Source of the DNA: an uncultured Alphaproteobacteria bacterium
GTDB lineage: Bacteria; Pseudomonadota; Alphaproteobacteria; Caulobacterales; Caulobacteraceae
Length of the DNA stretch: 29,108 nucleotides
Assembly: GCA_903933475.1 (NCBI GenBank)
Contig: CAIZKE010000303.1
Location: 1 to 29,108, forward strand
Direction of reading: 5' to 3'
Under the pieces are notes generated by a model. The model ran no database searches. It worked only from the letters and a program-made list of their open reading frames with translations, and had not been told where the DNA came from. This document shows positions 16,614 to 26,112 of this stretch, piece after piece (position 1 is the stretch's first letter; each line of letters begins with the position of its first letter). Both the position numbers and the translations under genes were made by a program.

Positions 16614-17455
16614 TGCCCCCAACCCAGGTGGTTGACCAAGCGGAACAGGGACAGGACGACCACCACGAACATCAGCCCATCCACCCTGTCGAGCAGTCCG
16701 CCATGACCGGGGATCAGGTCGCCGGAATCCTTCACGCCGAAGCGGCGCTTGAGCATGGACTCGCAAAGGTCGCCGGCCATGCCCGCCAGTCCCCCGCAGA
16801 GGCCGGCAAGCGCCGCAGCCCAGGGATTGAGCCGGAAGACCGGAAAGGCGGCCAGCGCCACCGCCGCAAGCATGGCCGCGGCAAGACCTCCGAGGAACCC
16901 GGCCCAGGTCTTGTTCGGCGAGAACCTCGGCCAAAGCTTGGGGCCACCGATGAGGTTGCCGACGACGTAGGCGGCGATGTCAGCAGCCCAGGCCACGGCG
17001 AAGGTCATCAAGATCCACCACCGCCCCTGGGGCATGGAGCGCATCCAGATGAAGCAGACGGCGGCAGTACCGATGTAGAAGACCCCTAGGGCCGCGTTGC
17101 CGGGCCGCTCGGCAACGCCCCGGGCCACGACCGCGGCCATGGCCCCGCCTGCCACCAGCACGCCCCAGGCGATCGCCATGTTTTCACGTTGGGCGAAAAA
17201 GACCGCCGTCAGGACCGCGGCGCACACCGCGGTAGAGACGCGGGTCTTGGCGAAGGGCGCTGTCATGCCCCCCCACTCGACACACAGCAGGGAGACCGCG
17301 GTCACAACCATCAGGAGGAAGGGCCAGGCCGGCTGTCCGGGACCCATCTCGAACCAGACCGCGCCCAGGGCTGCCGGCAGCAGGACGGCTGCGGAAGCCG
17401 CCCGCACCCCGAGGTTACTCCAATCAAAGGCCCTAGCCGGCGACAAGGATGTCAT
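16610..17455 (-). CDS. cdsA: Phosphatidate cytidylyltransferase (CDP-diglyceride synthase)
   Basis: CdsA makes CDP-diacylglycerol from phosphatidic acid and CTP, the branch point for all phospholipids, in the inner membrane. The protein is about 281 residues with roughly eight hydrophobic segments. The family signature is complete near the C terminus: ESMLKRRFGVKDSGDLIPG followed by HGGLLDRVDGLMF. The start ATG at 17455 lies inside the uppS end (23-base overlap) and has GGGGGAG nine bases upstream; longer starts run further into uppS. Its stop overlaps the dxr TTG. Confidence 0.94.
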   Translation of the reverse strand: MTSLSPARAFDWSNLGVRAASAAVLLPAALGAVWFEMGPGQPAWPFLLMVVTAVSLLCVEWGGMTAPFAKTRVSTAVCAAVLTAVFFAQRENMAIAWGVLVAGGAMAAVVARGVAERPGNAALGVFYIGTAAVCFIWMRSMPQGRWWILMTFAVAWAADIAAYVVGNLIGGPKLWPRFSPNKTWAGFLGGLAAAMLAAVALAAFPVFRLNPWAAALAGLCGGLAGMAGDLCESMLKRRFGVKDSGDLIPGHGGLLDRVDGLMFVVVVLSLFRLVNHLGWGH

Positions 17456-18218
17456 CGGCGACGGCTCCCCCGAAGCGGCGGTCCCGGGACCGGAAGATGT
17501 CGATGGCTGCCGAGAGGTCCCCCGCAGCATAGTCCGGCCAGAGAACGTCCTGGAAGACCAGCTCGGCGTAGGCCGCCTCCCAGAGGAGAAAGTTGGAGAG
17601 GCGCTGCTCTCCGGAGGGCCGGATGATCAGGTCCGGCGGCGGCAGACCGGCCGTCGACAGGGCCCCGGCGAACGCCGCCTCATCCACGCTCGCCGGGTCG
17701 AGGCGGCCAGCTGCGGCGGCTTCCGCCAGCCGGCGCGCAGCGTCCGCGATGTCGGCCTGCCCCCCATAGTTGAAGGCGATCTGGAGGAAGAAGCGGTCGT
17801 TCTGGGCCGTCCGCCGTTCAGCCTCGTCAAGAAGGGTGACCAGGTCTTCGGGCAGGCCCTGGCGGCGACCTACGGAGCGGACACGCACGCCTTCCCGCTC
17901 AAGACGCTTGAGGTCGGAGTCGAAGTAACGCTTGGGCAGGGCCATCAGCTCCCGGACCTCCGAGGCCGGACGGCTCCAGTTCTCGGTGGAAAAGCCAAAT
18001 ACGGTCAGCCAGCGCACGCCGAGGTCCGGCGCCGCCGACACGGTACGACGCAGGGCCTCAACCCCGGCCCGATGCCCCATGGTCCGGGGCAGCCCCCGGT
18101 GCTTGGCCCACCGCCCATTTCCATCCATGACGATGGCCACATGCAGGGGAGCCCCAGCCGCCGGAGCGGCAGGGGCCGACGCGGGTTCAGCGCGGGATGT
18201 CTTGGACCTCGCGGCCAT
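17433..18218 (-). CDS. uppS: Undecaprenyl diphosphate synthase (cis-prenyltransferase)
   Basis: UppS extends FPP with eight IPP units to C55-PP, the lipid carrier for peptidoglycan and O-antigen. The protein is 261 residues. An Ala/Pro-rich N-terminal extension of about 24 residues precedes the catalytic block VAIVMDGNGRWAKHRGLPR (Asp32 catalytic). FGFSTENWSRP and the C-terminal IPP-binding block IIRPSGEQRLSNFLLWEAAYAEL follow. The usual RTSGEQR or RTGGEHR reads RPSGEQR here; the two arginines that bind diphosphate are kept. The start ATG at 18218 is 22 bases after the frr stop. Its function joins dxr (isoprenoid supply) to the envelope genes in the same transcript. Confidence 0.95.
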   Translation of the reverse strand: MAARSKTSRAEPASAPAAPAAGAPLHVAIVMDGNGRWAKHRGLPRTMGHRAGVEALRRTVSAAPDLGVRWLTVFGFSTENWSRPASEVRELMALPKRYFDSDLKRLEREGVRVRSVGRRQGLPEDLVTLLDEAERRTAQNDRFFLQIAFNYGGQADIADAARRLAEAAAAGRLDPASVDEAAFAGALSTAGLPPPDLIIRPSGEQRLSNFLLWEAAYAELVFQDVLWPDYAAGDLSAAIDIFRSRDRRFGGAVADDILVAG

Positions 18219-18240
18219 ATCGCCTCCGCCCGCCTCCGAG

Positions 18241-18804
18241 CTAGACCTGCATGATCTCTTGTTCCTTGGTTTTCAAGGCTTCGTCGACCCGCTTCACGGC
18301 CTCGTCGGTCATCTTCTGGACCTCGGTTTCCATCCGCTTCTGCTCGTCCTGATTGATCACGGAGTCCTTCTCCGCCTTCTTCAGGTCGTCATTGGCGTCG
18401 CGCCGAACGTTGCGGATGGCCACCTTCTGCTGCTCGGCATACTTGGCGGCGATCTTGGTGAGGTCGCGGCGTCGCTCTTCGGTCAGGGGCGGGATGGGGA
18501 CGCGGAGGGTCTGGCCCTCCACGACGGGGTTCAGGCCCAGGCCAGACGACCGGATCGCCTTATCTACGGCGGCGACCACACCGCGGTCCCAGACACTGAC
18601 GCTGATGGCCCGGGGCTCGGGCACGGAGATCGCCGCCACCGCGGTGATGGGGGTGGTGGCGCCGTAGGCCTCGACCATCACCTGGTCGAGCAGGCTGGCG
18701 GAGGCGCGGCCTGTCCTCAGGCTGGCGAACTCCTCCTTGAGGGCCGCGATGGCCTTGTCCATGCGGTCGCGATATCGAGACAGAACGGGCTTTTCGGCTG
18801 GCAT
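18241..18804 (-). CDS. frr: Ribosome recycling factor
   Basis: RRF splits the post-termination ribosome together with EF-G in the cytosol. The protein is 187 residues, the standard length, a three-helix bundle plus a beta domain. Typical sequences are LKEEFASLRTGRASASLLDQV, VEAYG, ISVPEPRAISVSVWD, AIRSSGLGLNPVVEGQTLRVPIPPLTEERRRDL and the C-terminal helix KKAEKDSVINQDEQKRMETEVQ (residues about 143-164, with the family arginine/glutamate pattern). It starts 19 bases after pyrH, in the conserved order tsf-pyrH-frr-uppS-cdsA. Confidence 0.97.
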   Translation of the reverse strand: MPAEKPVLSRYRDRMDKAIAALKEEFASLRTGRASASLLDQVMVEAYGATTPITAVAAISVPEPRAISVSVWDRGVVAAVDKAIRSSGLGLNPVVEGQTLRVPIPPLTEERRRDLTKIAAKYAEQQKVAIRNVRRDANDDLKKAEKDSVINQDEQKRMETEVQKMTDEAVKRVDEALKTKEQEIMQV

Positions 18805-18823
18805 GTCGGGCTCCCGGAAGCAG

Positions 18824-19543
18824 TCAGTTGATGGTGGTGAAAACGCCCTCGCCGGTGAGGACCTTCATGAAGTTCCCCGGCTCGCGGATCGAGAAGACGA
18901 CGATGGGGATCTGGTTGTCCCGCATCAGGGCGATGGCCGAGGCGTCCATGACCTTCAGGTCCTGGGCCAGGACGTCGTGGTAGCTGAGAGATTCGTATCG
19001 ACGTGCGGAGGCGTCCTTCTTGGGATCCGCTGTGTAGACACCGTCCACGCTCGTGCCCTTCAAGAGGGCATCGCAGCCCATTTCCGCAGACCGAAGGGCG
19101 GCGGAGGTGTCGGTGGTGAAGAAGGGTGCGCCCAGGCCCGCGGCGAAGATCACCACCCGGCCCTTCTCCAGGTGCCGCAGGGCCTTGCGGCGGATATAGG
19201 GCTCGCAGACCGCATCCATGGGGATGGCCGACTGCACCCGGGTATCGACCCCGGCCTTCTCCAGCGCGCCCTGCAGGGCGAGGGCGTTCATGATCGTGGC
19301 CAGCATGCCCATATAGTCGGCGCTGGCCCGTTCCATCCCCCGGCCGGCAAGGGAGACGCCCCGGAAGATGTTTCCGCCGCCCACGACGAGACAGAGATCG
19401 AACCCGGCGTCGACCACTTCCTTGATGTCCGCGGCGACCCGGTCGAGGGTCACGGTGTCGATGCCGAAGAGGGAGTCCCCCATCAGCACTTCGCCGGATA
19501 TTTTCAGCAGGACTTTCCGGTAGCGGGGCTCGGGGGCGGTCAT
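18824..19543 (-). CDS. pyrH: Uridylate kinase (UMP kinase)
   Basis: PyrH phosphorylates UMP to UDP, feeding CTP, UDP-sugars and RNA synthesis; bacterial UMP kinase is an amino-acid-kinase-fold hexamer. The protein is 239 residues. Visible motifs are KVLLKISGEVLMGD (phosphate loop), LVVGGGNIFRG, RASADYMGMLATIMNALALQ (residues about 78-97), FTTDTSAALRSAEMGCD (nucleotide site) and KGTSVDGVYTADPKKD. The ATG at 19543 is the first plausible start and follows a terminator-like hairpin after tsf. A promoter for the long downstream envelope operon may lie in the 76 bases between that hairpin and pyrH; TAGAAT on the - strand (about 19604-19609) resembles a -10 but I find no matching -35. Confidence 0.97.
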   Translation of the reverse strand: MTAPEPRYRKVLLKISGEVLMGDSLFGIDTVTLDRVAADIKEVVDAGFDLCLVVGGGNIFRGVSLAGRGMERASADYMGMLATIMNALALQGALEKAGVDTRVQSAIPMDAVCEPYIRRKALRHLEKGRVVIFAAGLGAPFFTTDTSAALRSAEMGCDALLKGTSVDGVYTADPKKDASARRYESLSYHDVLAQDLKVMDASAIALMRDNQIPIVVFSIREPGNFMKVLTGEGVFTTIN

Positions 19544-19604
19544 GGGCGGATCCGTCGGGTGGCACCCGGGACCGTCAGGACCAGGGCGGGGGAATCTGCC
19601 AGCA

Positions 19605-19650
19605 TTCTACATAAACCAAGGGCGTGATGCGCGTTGAACGCACCACGCCC
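19605..19650 (-). terminator. Hairpin terminator after tsf
   Basis: GGGCGTG (19620-19626) pairs with CACGCCC (19644-19650), and TGCG (19628-19631) pairs with CGCA (19639-19642) across a single A/C mismatch, leaving a 7-base loop. Reading on the - strand, the stem is followed by TTGGTTTATG, a moderate U-tract. It lies 26 bases after the tsf stop and separates rpsB-tsf from pyrH. Confidence 0.6.
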
Positions 19651-19676
19651 GGAAAAGTCGTCCCGTCAGGATGGAA

Positions 19677-20612
19677 TCAGCCCTGGCCGGTCATGGAAGC
19701 GACCTCGGCGGCGAAATCGTCGACCTTCTTTTCAACGCCTTCGCCCAGGGCAAAGCGCACGAAACCCTTCACAGAGACGGGAGAGCCGGTCTCCTTGGCG
19801 GTCTCGGCCACAAGCTGCTCGATGGTCTGGTCCGGGTTCATCACGAAGGCCTGCTTCAGCAGCACGACTTCCTCGAAGAACTTGCGGATCCGACCCTCGA
19901 CCATCTTCTCGACGACACCCGGGGGCTTGCCCGAGGCCAGGGCCTGCTCGGTGAAGATGGCCTTCTCGCGCTCGACCGCCGCCGGGTCCAGGTCATCTGT
20001 AGACAGGGACAAGGGATTGGTGGCCGCCACGTGCATGGCGATCTTGCGACCCATCTCGGCGAGCTTGGCCTGGTCACCCTTGCCCTCGACCGCCACCAGC
20101 ACCCCGATCTTCCCAAGGTCAGGCACGATGGCCGAGTGGACGTAGGACGCGATAGCCCCCTCAGAGACCGTGAACCGGTGCGCACGGCGCAGGTTCATGT
20201 TCTCGCCGATGGTGGCGATCAGGTTGGTGACGAGGTCCGACACGGCTTCGCCTCCGGTGGTCCTGGCGGCGGCGATCGCCTCGACGCTGTCGTGGTCCAG
20301 GGCGATACCGGCGATTTCCTTGGCCGCGTTCTGGAACAGTTCGTTCCGGGCGACGAAGTCGGTCTCGGCGTTCAGTTCGACCACGACGCCGATCATGCCT
20401 GCGCCGTCCTTGCGGACAGCGGCGCCTACCAGGCCTTCGGCTGCAGCGCGATCCGACTTCTTGGCGGCCTTGGAAAGGCCCTTGGTCCGCAGCCAGTCAA
20501 TGGCCACGTCGACGTCGCCGTCGTTCTCCTGCAAGGCCCTCTTGCAGTCCATCATCCCTGCGCCGGACTTCTCGCGCAGTTCCTTCACCAGGGCAGCAGT
20601 GATCTCCGCCAT
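19677..20612 (-). CDS. tsf: Translation elongation factor Ts
   Basis: EF-Ts is the nucleotide exchange factor for EF-Tu. The protein is 311 residues, slightly longer than E. coli. The N-terminal UBA-like domain AALVKELREKSGAGMMDCKRAL is followed by the KKSDRAAAEGLV segment, the Tu-contact motif ELNAETDFVARNELF, and the second core subdomain with ALASGKPPGVVEKMVEGRI. A strong ribosome site, AAGGAG, sits six bases before the ATG at 20612. It is co-transcribed after rpsB across a 61-base gap that holds a perfect hairpin. Confidence 0.97.
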   Translation of the reverse strand: MAEITAALVKELREKSGAGMMDCKRALQENDGDVDVAIDWLRTKGLSKAAKKSDRAAAEGLVGAAVRKDGAGMIGVVVELNAETDFVARNELFQNAAKEIAGIALDHDSVEAIAAARTTGGEAVSDLVTNLIATIGENMNLRRAHRFTVSEGAIASYVHSAIVPDLGKIGVLVAVEGKGDQAKLAEMGRKIAMHVAATNPLSLSTDDLDPAAVEREKAIFTEQALASGKPPGVVEKMVEGRIRKFFEEVVLLKQAFVMNPDQTIEQLVAETAKETGSPVSVKGFVRFALGEGVEKKVDDFAAEVASMTGQG

Positions 20613-20636
20613 CGGGAGCTCCTTAGGTCAGTGGAC

Positions 20637-20661
20637 CCGTCGGACCCCGCGGGTCCGACGG
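20637..20661 (-). terminator. Perfect hairpin in the rpsB-tsf gap (attenuator-like)
   Basis: CCGTCGGACCC (20637-20647) and GGGTCCGACGG (20651-20661) form an unbroken 11-bp stem with a 3-base loop, 12 bases after the rpsB stop and 24 bases before the tsf ATG. No T-run follows. rpsB-tsf gaps in other bacteria carry partial terminators that adjust the S2 to EF-Ts ratio, so attenuation or RNA processing is likely; this is inference. Confidence 0.6.
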
Positions 20662-20673
20662 AATTCAGGGCGA

Positions 20674-21582
20674 TCAGGCCTCGGCTACGGCCTCGGGTTC
20701 GGCTACGGCCTCGGGTGCAACCTCGGCAACGGCCACGGGTTCGGCTACGGCCTCAGGTGCAGCCTCGGGTGCGGCCTCGGCAACGGCCACGGGTGCAGCC
20801 TCGGCAACGGTCTCGACCACCGCTGGGGCTTCACGGGCCAGGGCGGGCTCGACCGGCTCGGCCGAGGCGCCCAGGTCGACGCCGGAAGCGGCAGCGCCAG
20901 CCGCCAGACCGTCGAGGACGGCGTCTGCCAGCAGGTCGCAGTAGAGCTGGATGGCGCGGGCGGCGTCATCATTCCCCGGGATCGGGTAGTTGATGCCGTC
21001 GGGATTGCAGTTGGTGTCCAGGATGGCCACCACCGGGATGCCCAGCTTGCGGGCCTCCAGGATGGCGATGGCTTCCTTGTTGGTGTCGATCACGAACATC
21101 AGGTCGGGAATGCCGCCCATGTCCTTGATGCCGCCCAGCGACAGCTCAAGCTTGTCGCGCTCGCGGGTCAGCTGCAGCAGCTCCTTCTTGGTGCGAGTGC
21201 CTTCGCCGGCCCCAAGGACCGCTTCGAGCTCGCGCAGGCGGCTGATGGAGCCCGACACCGTGCGCCAGTTGGTCAGGGTTCCCCCCAGCCAGCGGTGGTT
21301 CACATAATACTGGGCGCAACGACGGGCGGCCTGGGAGACCGGATCGGACGCCTGGCGCTTGGTACCCACGAACAGGACACGGCCGCCGCCGGCGGCGACT
21401 TCACGCACCTTCACCAGGGCCTGGTGAAGCAGGGGGATCGACTGCGAGAGATCGATGATGTGGATGTTCGATCGGCTGCCGAAAATGTAGCGTTCCATCT
21501 TCGGGTTCCAGCGGTGTGTCTGGTGACCGAAGTGGGCGCCGGCTTCAAGCAGCTGACGCATAGAGAAATCGGGGAGCGCCAT
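20674..21582 (-). CDS. rpsB: 30S ribosomal protein S2 with long Ala/Glu/Pro/Val tail
   Basis: S2 binds the 30S subunit near the platform and is needed for S1 docking. The core (about residues 1-229) is standard: ALPDFSMRQLLEAGAHFGHQ, HRWNPKMERYIFG, NIHIIDLSQS, LFVGTKRQA, RWLGGTLTNW, ERDKLELSLGGIKDMGG, PDLMFVIDTNKE and NPDGINYPIPGNDDA. It is followed by about 73 residues rich in A, E, P and V with repeated units such as EAVAEPVAVAE and PEAVAEPEAVAEA, making the protein 302 residues against 241 in E. coli. The frame is open upstream, but the ATG at 21582 starts the known N terminus. The tail is encoded by imperfect DNA repeats (20675-20820). Confidence 0.97.
   Translation of the reverse strand: MALPDFSMRQLLEAGAHFGHQTHRWNPKMERYIFGSRSNIHIIDLSQSIPLLHQALVKVREVAAGGGRVLFVGTKRQASDPVSQAARRCAQYYVNHRWLGGTLTNWRTVSGSISRLRELEAVLGAGEGTRTKKELLQLTRERDKLELSLGGIKDMGGIPDLMFVIDTNKEAIAILEARKLGIPVVAILDTNCNPDGINYPIPGNDDAARAIQLYCDLLADAVLDGLAAGAAASGVDLGASAEPVEPALAREAPAVVETVAEAAPVAVAEAAPEAAPEAVAEPVAVAEVAPEAVAEPEAVAEA
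20675..20820 (-). repeat. Imperfect tandem repeats encoding the S2 tail
   Basis: On the + strand this stretch repeats units like TCGGCTACGGCCTCGGGT, GCAACCTCGGCAACGGCC and their variants. On the - strand these read as Ala/Val/Glu/Pro codons at the end of rpsB. The pattern is what expansion and contraction by slippage would leave. Confidence 0.7.
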
Positions 21583-21619
21583 GGCGATGGTCCTCTTCTT
21601 CCGGTTGGCCTCCGCAGGT

Positions 21620-21637
21620 AAACCCCCCGGACGGGGG
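21620..21637 (-). promoter_or_regulatory. GC hairpin with short U-tract in the rpsB leader (candidate attenuator)
   Basis: CCCCC (21624-21628) can pair with GGGGG (21633-21637) around a 4-base loop. On the - strand it is followed by GTTTACC. It lies about 40 bases before the rpsB ATG. Many bacteria regulate rpsB through an S2-binding leader; I cannot show that this is one. Confidence 0.3.
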
Positions 21638-21702
21638 ACCGGAACGGCGCCGCCGGGATGTCTCCCCGGCTCCACCGAACACCTGCGTGTGGAATGTCGC
21701 GG

Positions 21703-21731
21703 CGTTTAGGCCCGAAACGGCCAAAAAGCAA
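21703..21731 (-). promoter_or_regulatory. Candidate rpsB promoter
   Basis: On the - strand TTGCTT (21726-21731) and TAAACG (21703-21708, within GCCTAAAC, which resembles the Caulobacter -10 GCTANAWC) are 17 bases apart. They lie between the dnaE stop and rpsB, giving a leader of about 115 bases. Weak consensus matches; low confidence. Confidence 0.4.
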
Positions 21732-21752
21732 GTCCAGAAGCCAGACCCGGCG

Positions 21753-25184
<3,432 letters not shown>

Positions 25185-25235
25185 CTGTCCGTTCCGCCTG
25201 CCCCTGCCGCCTCGCCTGGAGGTCGACCCGGGCCA

Positions 25236-25252
25236 GAGACCCTTGCGGTCTC
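25236..25252 (-). terminator. Small hairpin just after the sidA-like gene
   Basis: GAGACC (25236-25241) and GGTCTC (25247-25252) form a perfect 6-bp stem with a 5-base loop, two bases after the small gene's stop codon. No T-run follows, so termination before dnaE would be partial at best. Confidence 0.4.
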
Positions 25253-25254
25253 CG

Positions 25255-25344
25255 TCAGGCCGCCAAAACCGCCACCTGGCACATCATCCACACGAAGCTG
25301 GCCACCGATACAAAGGCCAGCGATTCCCTTACGAGTCGAGCCAT
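25255..25344 (-). CDS. sidA: SidA-like SOS-induced membrane peptide (cell division inhibitor), 29 residues
   Basis: This 30-codon frame encodes a 29-residue peptide: a short basic N terminus (MARLVRES), then one hydrophobic span from about Leu9 to Ala29 containing Trp19, Met20, Met21, Cys22 and Gln23. A GGGGGA ribosome site lies seven to eight bases before the ATG. Directly upstream is a promoter whose -10 is overlapped by a perfect LexA box, so induction by DNA damage is predicted. Known background: Caulobacter crescentus SidA is a 29-residue inner-membrane peptide, strongly SOS-induced, that blocks division through the FtsW/FtsN divisome. Size, topology, regulation and, as I recall, the position next to dnaE all agree. 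The homology is inferred from these features, not from an alignment. It could instead be an unrelated SOS peptide. Confidence 0.8.
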   Translation of the reverse strand: MARLVRESLAFVSVASFVWMMCQVAVLAA

Positions 25345-25363
25345 GTCGCAATCCCCCAAAACC

Positions 25364-25378
25364 GTTCCTGAAATGTTC
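25364..25378 (+). promoter_or_regulatory. LexA operator (SOS box), perfect match, upstream of the sidA-like gene
   Basis: GTTCCTGAAATGTTC matches GTTC-N7-GTTC at all eight fixed positions. It lies 20 bases upstream of the small gene's ATG and overlaps the candidate -10 (25376-25381), an arrangement expected for repression by LexA. Confidence 0.88.
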
Positions 25379-25404
25379 CTATTCCGGTTTTGTTCTCATT
25401 TCAA
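25376..25404 (-). promoter_or_regulatory. Promoter of the sidA-like gene
   Basis: On the - strand, TTGAAA (25399-25404) and TAGGAA (25376-25381) are exactly 17 bases apart. The start of transcription would fall inside the LexA box, about 25 bases before the ATG. A run of eight C residues (25405-25412, - strand) directly abuts the -35. Confidence 0.65.
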
Positions 25405-25425
25405 GGGGGGGGAGTTGGGAAAAAC

Positions 25426-26112
25426 TCAGACGGCGACGATCCGGCCCTGGCGCAGGGTCAGTATGCGGTCCATCCGGGACGCCAGTTCAAGATTGTGGGT
25501 GGCGATCAGGGCGGCGGCACCCTGCCCCCGGACCATCGACCTGAGATTCTCGAATACGGCGGCTGAGGTCTCAGGGTCGAGATTGCCCGTGGGCTCATCC
25601 GCCAACAGGACCCGAGGCTGGTTCGCCAGGGCGCGGGCCACCGCCACCCTCTGCTGCTCGCCGCCAGACATCTGGGCGGGCTGGTGCTCGAGCCGCTCTG
25701 CCAATCCCAACTCGCCCAAGAGGGCCTGGGCCCGGGCCCGCGCCTGGTCGGGGGATCGCCCCGCCATCAGCTGCGGAAGGATCACATTCTCCTCGGCAGT
25801 GAATTCGGGTGAGAGGTGGTGCGCCTGGTAGACGAAACCGATGGCGGAGAGACGCACCCGGGTGCGAAGGGCGTCCGAGAGATCTGTGCAGTCCTGGCCC
25901 TCAACAAGCACACGGCCAGAGGTGGGACGCTCGAGCAGGCCAGCGGCGTGAAGCAGGGACGACTTCCCGGAGCCGGAAGGCCCGACGAGCCCGACGATCT
26001 CGCCCTGCCTGAGATCCAGCTCCACCCCGTCCAGGACGTGGAGCAGGCGGTCGCCCGAGCGGTAGGTGCGGTGCAGGTCGCGCAGGGCCAGGACGACGCT
26101 GGGCTCACTCAT
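25426..26112 (-). CDS. lolD: Lipoprotein-releasing ABC transporter ATPase LolD
   Basis: LolD powers extraction of outer-membrane lipoproteins from the inner membrane to LolA. The protein is 228 residues. The Walker A motif is GPSGSGKS (44-51), with the Q-loop Gln96 in FVYQAHHLSPEFTAEENV. The ABC signature is MSGGEQQR (148-155), Walker B is VLLADE (168-173) followed by PTGNLD, and the H-loop is in ATHN. The tyrosine-glutamine YQ with HHLSPEF is typical of the LolD/MacB group. Its ATG overlaps the end of the permease gene by 8 bases. Downstream, an 81-base gap carries the SOS promoter of the small peptide. Confidence 0.95.
   Translation of the reverse strand: MSEPSVVLALRDLHRTYRSGDRLLHVLDGVELDLRQGEIVGLVGPSGSGKSSLLHAAGLLERPTSGRVLVEGQDCTDLSDALRTRVRLSAIGFVYQAHHLSPEFTAEENVILPQLMAGRSPDQARARAQALLGELGLAERLEHQPAQMSGGEQQRVAVARALANQPRVLLADEPTGNLDPETSAAVFENLRSMVRGQGAAALIATHNLELASRMDRILTLRQGRIVAV

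Noticed and set aside
16614..16934. N-terminal extension of dxr by 107 codons
   Set aside because: It lies inside the cdsA coding region in another frame, and Dxr homology begins at the NADPH-binding motif just after the TTG at 16613.
20328..20342. GTTC-N7-GTTC match inside tsf
   Set aside because: It matches the LexA pattern but lies deep in the tsf coding region, encoding conserved residues near the ELFQNAA segment. About one such match is expected by chance in this window.
20675..20870. Possible CRISPR-like or intergenic repeat array
   Set aside because: The repeats are short, degenerate, without spacers, and in frame with rpsB, so they encode the S2 tail.
19671..20993. 440-codon + strand open frame opposite tsf and rpsB
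   Set aside because: A shadow of the real genes; its end is Arg/Pro repeats produced by the S2 tail codons, with no family features.
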